This document shows positions 7,267 to 9,865 of a DNA stretch of 9,865 bases, in pieces. The stretch is taken from the NCBI GenBank assembly GCA_902796565.1, contig CADBPP010000158.1:1-9865 (forward strand), given 5' to 3'. Both the position numbers and the translations under genes were made by a program. The notes beneath the pieces were generated by a model that saw nothing but the letters and a program-made list of their open reading frames with translations, ran no database searches and was not told the origin of the DNA. Positions within the stretch are counted from its first letter, which is position 1, and the number at the start of each line of letters is the position of its first letter. Source of the stretch: an uncultured Eubacteriales bacterium. GTDB taxonomy: Bacteria > Bacillota > Clostridia > Eubacteriales > Anaerofustaceae.

Positions 7267-7353
7267 GCTGTGTAAAAAACACGGCTGTATCCGCATGTAA
7301 AGGGTAACTAAGTCCCCCGGGCACCCTGATGCAGCGAGATTGGATAGCGGAGG
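7267..7353 (+). ncRNA. Structured 5' leader of rplU (probable L21 leader)
   Basis: The leader can fold into a 5' hairpin GCTGTGT (7267-7273) / ACACGGC (7279-7285) with an AAAAA loop. This is followed by a composite element: TATCC (7288-7292) with GGATA (7342-7346), GCAT (7293-7296) with ATGC (7329-7332), and AGGGT (7301-7305) with ACCCT (7323-7327). The outer pairing ends just before the GGAGG that serves rplU. Firmicutes carry a conserved L21 leader at this position, thought to mediate autoregulation by a ribosomal protein. I call it from position and pairing; I cannot score it against the family model. Confidence 0.55.
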
Positions 7354-7362
7354 TAAAAACAA

Positions 7363-7707
7363 ATGTATGCAATCATCAGGACAGGCGGTAAGCAGTACCG
7401 CGTACAGAAGGGTGACGTTATCGATGTAGAGAAGATCACCCCGGCAAGAGCGAATCAGAAGACTTACAAGTTCGACGAAGTACTTCTTCTGGACGATGAC
7501 AAGAAGGTCTATGTGGGAGCTCCCACGGTAGCCAACGCACAGGTCGAAGCAAAGATCGTGGAGCAGGGCAAGAGCGAAAAGGTCATCGTCTACAAGTACA
7601 AGGCCAAGAAGGACTACAGAAGAAAACAGGGTCACCGTCAGCCGTACACCAGGCTCGAGATCACAAAGGTCGGTCTCAAGAGCGAGAAGGCTGAAGCGGA
7701 GGAGTAA
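7363..7707 (+). CDS. rplU: 50S ribosomal protein L21
   Basis: L21 binds 23S rRNA in the large subunit. The start MYAIIRTGGKQYRVQKGD is the family hallmark. The C-terminal part KYKAKKDYRRKQGHRQPYT, followed by RLEITKV, is the conserved RNA-binding end. At 114 residues it is slightly longer than usual (about 103) because of an acidic tail (KSEKAEAEE). GGAGG at 7349-7353 lies 9 bases before the ATG. It is the first gene of the rplU-prp-rpmA cluster, the standard Firmicute order. Confidence 0.97.
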   Translation: MYAIIRTGGKQYRVQKGDVIDVEKITPARANQKTYKFDEVLLLDDDKKVYVGAPTVANAQVEAKIVEQGKSEKVIVYKYKAKKDYRRKQGHRQPYTRLEITKVGLKSEKAEAEE

Positions 7708-7721
7708 TTAGGGGGACACCC

Positions 7722-8054
7722 TTGATACGGGCATGTTTTCACTTTGAGGAGAGCACACAGAAGATCCTGGGAGCTGACATCTCCGGCCATGCCGGGATGG
7801 ATGAATACGGATACGATATCGTGTGCGCCAGCGTATCGTCCCTGGTCATCGCAGCCATCAATGGCCTGGAGGAATATGTACAGACCGATGTGAAGGCAAA
7901 GGTGGAAAACGGGACGACATCCTTCACCATTGATGAGGATGACGCGCTGAAGAGCACTCAGGCCCAGGCCATAGTCAATACCCTGTATCTGGCTATGCTG
8001 GGACTCGAGGACGAGTACGAAGATTACATAGAAGTTACAATTACGGAGGAATAA
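7722..8054 (+). CDS. prp: Ribosomal-processing cysteine protease Prp
   Basis: Prp removes the N-terminal extension of ribosomal protein L27 before ribosome assembly. The catalytic pair is visible as SGHA (His23) and DIVCASVS (Cys35), with the spacing known for the S. aureus enzyme. The small acidic protein (110 residues) ends DYIEVTITEE, and its length fits the family. The start is TTG at 7722 with AGGGGG at 7710-7715, 6 bases upstream. No ATG is available before the GHA motif that would keep the N-terminal strand MIRACFHF. It lies between its operon partner rplU (14 bases away) and its substrate gene rpmA (4 bases away). The former name is YsxB. Confidence 0.95.
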   Translation: MIRACFHFEESTQKILGADISGHAGMDEYGYDIVCASVSSLVIAAINGLEEYVQTDVKAKVENGTTSFTIDEDDALKSTQAQAIVNTLYLAMLGLEDEYEDYIEVTITEE

Positions 8055-8058
8055 GCAG

Positions 8059-8355
8059 ATGATTAGATATACTCTTGACAACTTACAGTTATTCGCCCAC
8101 AAGAAAGGTGTGGGAAGTTCCAAGAACGGCCGTGACAGCGAGGCAAAGAGACTCGGAGCCAAGAGAGCCGACGGTCAGTTCGTTCTGGCAGGAAACATCC
8201 TTTACCGCCAGAGAGGCACCCATATCCATCCGGGCCTCAACGTAGGCAGGGGCGGAGACGATACTCTGTTCGCGACGGCTGACGGGATCGTGCGTTTCGA
8301 AAGACTCGGCAAGGACCGCAAGCAGGTAAGCGTTTATCCTGCGGAGGCCAAGTAA
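8059..8355 (+). CDS. rpmA: 50S ribosomal protein L27, with Prp-cleaved N-terminal extension
   Basis: L27 sits near the peptidyl-transferase centre. The protein starts MIRYTLDNLQLF followed by AHKKGVGSSKNGRDSEAKRL. The LQLF-A junction is the Prp cleavage motif, so the mature protein should begin at Ala13. This is the form found in Firmicutes and relatives, where an uncleaved extension would reach into the catalytic centre. The rest (GQFVLAGNILYRQRGTHIHP, then GLNVGRGGDDTLFA) is textbook L27. It has 98 residues. GGAGG at 8045-8049 overlaps the end of prp, so the two are probably translated together. Confidence 0.97.
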   Translation: MIRYTLDNLQLFAHKKGVGSSKNGRDSEAKRLGAKRADGQFVLAGNILYRQRGTHIHPGLNVGRGGDDTLFATADGIVRFERLGKDRKQVSVYPAEAK

Positions 8356-8371
8356 AATTCACACATTTGGG

Positions 8372-8402
8372 AGAAGGAAGCGGAAAGCTTCCTTCTTTTT
8401 TT
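8372..8402 (+). terminator. Terminator of rplU-prp-rpmA
   Basis: A stem AGAAGGAAGC (8372-8381) / GCTTCCTTCT (8387-8396) with a GGAAA loop runs into an uninterrupted T-tract to 8402. It is a strong intrinsic terminator 16 bases after the rpmA stop. Confidence 0.93.
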
Positions 8403-8478
8403 ATCGGGCCCCGGGGTCTTTCACGCTGCGGCCAGACAGGCTGAAATCCTTAAAATTTACGTATTTTTGCGGGAGCTA

Positions 8479-8507
8479 TTGACCGAAAAGACCATTGACA
8501 GTAAAAT
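8479..8507 (+). promoter_or_regulatory. Promoter of the ribozyme-controlled operon
   Basis: TTGACC (8479-8484) and TAAAAT (8502-8507) each match 5 of 6 consensus bases and are separated by 17 bp. Transcription would begin near 8514, about 93 bases before the ribozyme cleavage site. A second TTGACA at 8495-8500 has no -10 box at a usable distance. Confidence 0.65.
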
Positions 8508-8531
8508 TATTTTTATGGTGCGGACTTCATA

Positions 8532-8554
8532 TGCGCATGCCCAAAGCATGCGTA
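8532..8554 (+). other. Hairpin in the leader upstream of the ribozyme
   Basis: A 9-bp stem made of TGCGCATGC (8532-8540) and GCATGCGTA (8546-8554), including one G-U pair, closes a CCAAA loop. It lies near the 5' end of the predicted transcript, within the part that self-cleavage would release. It may protect the 5' end or isolate the ribozyme fold. Confidence 0.5.
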
Positions 8555-8605
8555 ATCAGCACAGTAAAACGGCAGTGCCCCAGGGAGGTACAAGGGACGG
8601 CCGTT

Positions 8606-8745
8606 AGCGCCAGGACCATTCAAAGGTCGACGAGGTATGGCAGTTATCGAAAGACTCGGCGGATGCTGCCACGGCCCGGACGGGTCGTAAGAAGGAAAGC
8701 AAAAAGCAGAATAAAAACTGTAACAGAGGTTCCCTTCACCGTCAA
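8606..8745 (+). ncRNA. glmS-type self-cleaving ribozyme (GlcN6P riboswitch)
   Basis: The conserved glmS ribozyme core is present in order. The cleavage site is A-GCGCC (between 8606 and 8607). A short P1 hairpin GACC (8614-8617) / GGTC (8625-8628) is followed by GACGAGG (8629-8635). P2 is GGCAG (8639-8643) with CTGCC (8666-8670). It encloses TTATCGA and CTCGGCGGATG, whose GGCG (8658-8661) can pair with CGCC (8608-8611) to form the pseudoknot at the active site. P3 is a perfect 7-bp stem ACGGCCC (8671-8677) / GGGTCGT (8682-8688), and GTAAG follows as in B. subtilis. A further stem GAAGGAA (8691-8697) / TTCCCTTC (8730-8737) fits the P4 support domain. Family knowledge: GlcN6P acts as a cofactor for cleavage, and the 5'-OH product is degraded, lowering expression. 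The 3' boundary is approximate. The gene behind it is not glmS. Confidence 0.9.
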
Positions 8746-8754
8746 ATATGATAT

Positions 8755-8800
8755 GGTGCCCCTCCGCACCGGTATCGGGGATACCGAGACCTCAGGGCAC
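8755..8800 (+). other. Nested hairpin between ribozyme and first gene
   Basis: An outer stem GTGCCC (8756-8761) / GGGCAC (8795-8800) encloses a 7-bp inner stem CGGTATC (8770-8776) / GATACCG (8780-8786) with a GGG loop. There is no U-tract, so it is not a terminator. It could be an outer helix of the ribozyme support domain or a separate element before the ribosome binding site. Confidence 0.5.
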
Positions 8801-8814
8801 TGTAAGGAGTTACA
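8801..8814 (+). promoter_or_regulatory. Shine-Dalgarno inside a small dyad
   Basis: TGTAA-GGAG-TTACA places the GGAG of the ribosome binding site in the loop of a possible 5-bp stem, ending directly at the ATG at 8815. The Shine-Dalgarno to start spacing is 5 bases. The hairpin would be weak, but it could set translation efficiency. Confidence 0.45.
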
Positions 8815-9477
8815 ATGTATACCATCAATGATTTATTCGATCTGGAGCATACCCTTGCCGCGGATTACCTAAGAGGTTTTACCTATCCCTGGGAAGCTCT
8901 TTCCGGGATAAAGGAGCTCATAGTCTCCCTGGGTGAAAAGCTTGGAGACGATTATGAAGAGGTATCGCCGCAGGTATGGGTCCATAAAACCGCCACGGTA
9001 TTCCCCACCGCGTATCTCGGAGCCCCCTGCATCATAGGGCCCCGCAGCGAGGTGAGGCACTGTGCCTTCATCCGCGGATCCGCCCTGGTGGGAGAAGACT
9101 GCGTCGTCGGGAACTCGGTGGAGCTGAAAAACGTCATCCTGTTCGACCATGTGCAGACTCCCCACTATAATTACGTGGGAGACTCGATCCTCGGCTACTA
9201 CAGCCACATGGGGGCGGGTTCCATCACATCCAACGTCAAGAGCGACAAGAAACTGGTGGTGGTGCACAACGGCACCGAACAGATCCAGACAGGCATAAAG
9301 AAGTTCGGCGCCATGCTTGGCGACTACGTGGAGGTGGGCTGCAACGCGGTATGCAATCCCGGTACCGTCATAGGCCGCCACAGCAACGTCTATCCCACTT
9401 CCTGCGTAAGAGGAGTGGTGCCCGAAAACTGCATCTGGAAGGACAACGGCGATATCGTGGAGAAATACACGGAATAG
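8815..9477 (+). CDS. Stand-alone GlmU C-domain-like acetyltransferase (left-handed beta-helix)
   Basis: The 220-residue protein has the hexapeptide-repeat pattern of a left-handed beta-helix from about residue 58 onward. It matches the acetyltransferase half of GlmU: GNSVELKNV (N100, E103, K105) fits GNFVExK, and HYNYVGDSILG (H117, Y120) fits HxxYxGDxxxG with the catalytic His. GAGSITSN (N140) fits GAGTITxN. The uridylyltransferase domain of full GlmU is absent; in its place is a 50-residue N-terminal cap (MYTINDLFDLEH). By family it should acetylate an amino sugar such as glucosamine-1-phosphate, using acetyl-CoA. Such proteins are often labelled UDP-GlcNAc pyrophosphorylase, which this one cannot be by itself. 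It is the first gene after the ribozyme, and nagB follows 23 bases later, so a role in amino-sugar metabolism is well supported. The exact substrate is inferred. Confidence 0.85.
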   Translation: MYTINDLFDLEHTLAADYLRGFTYPWEALSGIKELIVSLGEKLGDDYEEVSPQVWVHKTATVFPTAYLGAPCIIGPRSEVRHCAFIRGSALVGEDCVVGNSVELKNVILFDHVQTPHYNYVGDSILGYYSHMGAGSITSNVKSDKKLVVVHNGTEQIQTGIKKFGAMLGDYVEVGCNAVCNPGTVIGRHSNVYPTSCVRGVVPENCIWKDNGDIVEKYTE

Positions 9478-9500
9478 ACCAATGAAAGGAAGAAATATAT

Positions 9501-9865
9501 ATGAGAGTAATTATTCAGCAGGATTACGACAAAATGAGCAAATGGGCGGCGGACTACATCGCGGATAAGATCAGAGCCCATAAGGAGGACCGCCCCTTCG
9601 TACTGGGACTGCCCACCGGTTCATCCCCCATCGGCGTATATAAGGAGCTCATCAGGCAGAACCGCTCGGGAGAGCTGTCCTTTGCCAATGTCGTCACCTT
9701 CAACATGGACGAATATGTGGGACTTCCCCATGAGCATGATCAGAGCTACTGGTATTTCATGCATGACAATTTCTTTGATCACCTGGTTGATATGAAGCCG
9801 GAGAACATCAACATCCTCAACGGCATGACGGACGACCCGGAAGGGGAGTGCGCACGGTATGAGGA
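9501..9865 (+). CDS. nagB: Glucosamine-6-phosphate deaminase (5' part, runs off the window)
   Basis: The enzyme interconverts glucosamine-6-phosphate with fructose-6-phosphate and ammonia in the cytoplasm. The 121 residues present match NagB closely: MRVIIQQDYDKMSKWAADYI, the phosphate-loop block FVLGLPTGSSP (33-43), and VVTFNMDEYVGLP (64-76) with the catalytic Asp70 (Asp72 in E. coli). These are followed by SYWYFMHDNFFDH and ENINILNG. The typical length is about 240-270 residues, so roughly half is outside. An AAGGA lies about 10 bases before the ATG at 9501. It is in the same transcription unit as the acetyltransferase, with no promoter or terminator in the 23-base gap, so the ribozyme should control both. 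Confidence 0.95.
   Translation, partial: MRVIIQQDYDKMSKWAADYIADKIRAHKEDRPFVLGLPTGSSPIGVYKELIRQNRSGELSFANVVTFNMDEYVGLPHEHDQSYWYFMHDNFFDHLVDMKPENINILNGMTDDPEGECARYE

Noticed and set aside
7136..7372. In-frame extension of the CPBP protease up to 7372
   Set aside because: It overlaps the rplU promoter, leader and start codon on the other strand, and the extra residues do not resemble the family.
8403..8478. GGGCCCCGGGG palindromic run and flanking sequence after the rpmA terminator
   Set aside because: Short, with no tail and no matching partner. I see no gene, repeat family or known RNA in this stretch.
8495..8500. Perfect TTGACA considered as the -35 box of the ribozyme operon
   Set aside because: No -10 hexamer lies 16-18 bp downstream (GTGCGG region). 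The TTGACC/TAAAAT pair with 17-bp spacing is better.
8495..8872. 125-residue open frame through the ribozyme leader
   Set aside because: It lies on the conserved ribozyme RNA, overlaps the start of the acetyltransferase gene, and its product is Arg/Lys-rich and resembles no protein.
1..9865. Mobile elements, CRISPR arrays, phage or defence islands, toxin-antitoxin pairs
   Set aside because: No transposase, integrase, repeat-spacer pattern or terminal repeats seen. The CPBP protease alone is not evidence of a defence system.

Overview
The window reads as a chromosomal segment of an anaerobic Firmicute, probably class Clostridia. This is inferred from three things: the L21-Prp-L27 ribosomal cluster with an L27 that carries a Prp-cleavable N-terminal extension, a glmS-type ribozyme, and strong GGAGG Shine-Dalgarno sites with TTGACA/TATAAT promoters. 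The coding DNA is moderately GC-rich, while the promoter regions are AT-rich. I see no mobile elements, CRISPR arrays, tRNA or rRNA genes.

Layout. (1) 1-986, minus strand: a TraB/PrgY-family membrane protein that runs off the left edge, with its own promoter at 1009-1037. Upstream of it is a possible 56-residue small ORF with a very good Shine-Dalgarno. (2) 1346-6264, plus strand: a complete branched-chain amino acid (LIV-type) ABC transporter operon. The order is a substrate-binding lipoprotein, two permeases and two ATPases (livK-livH-livM-livG-livF). One strong promoter overlaps an AT-rich dyad. A hairpin with a U-rich tail follows the binding-protein gene, and the last four genes are translationally coupled. 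(3) 6278-7135, minus strand: a CPBP (CAAX/Abi-type) intramembrane protease that converges on livF, with a shared terminator between them. (4) 7232-8402, plus strand: rplU-prp-rpmA, from a near-consensus promoter, through a structured leader (probably the L21 leader), to a terminator. Prp removes the N-terminal extension of L27. (5) 8479-9865, plus strand: a promoter and a long structured leader with the conserved core of a glmS ribozyme (cleavage predicted between 8606 and 8607). This precedes a GlmU C-domain-like acyltransferase and the 5' part of nagB, which runs off the right edge.

The most interesting point is region 5. The sequence and folding pattern match the glucosamine-6-phosphate-sensing self-cleaving ribozyme, yet the first genes behind it are not glmS. 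They are a stand-alone left-handed beta-helix acetyltransferase and glucosamine-6-phosphate deaminase. A switch that destroys its message when GlcN6P is high makes little sense for a purely catabolic deaminase. It does make sense if this NagB runs in the synthetic direction, or if glmS lies further down the same operon outside the window.
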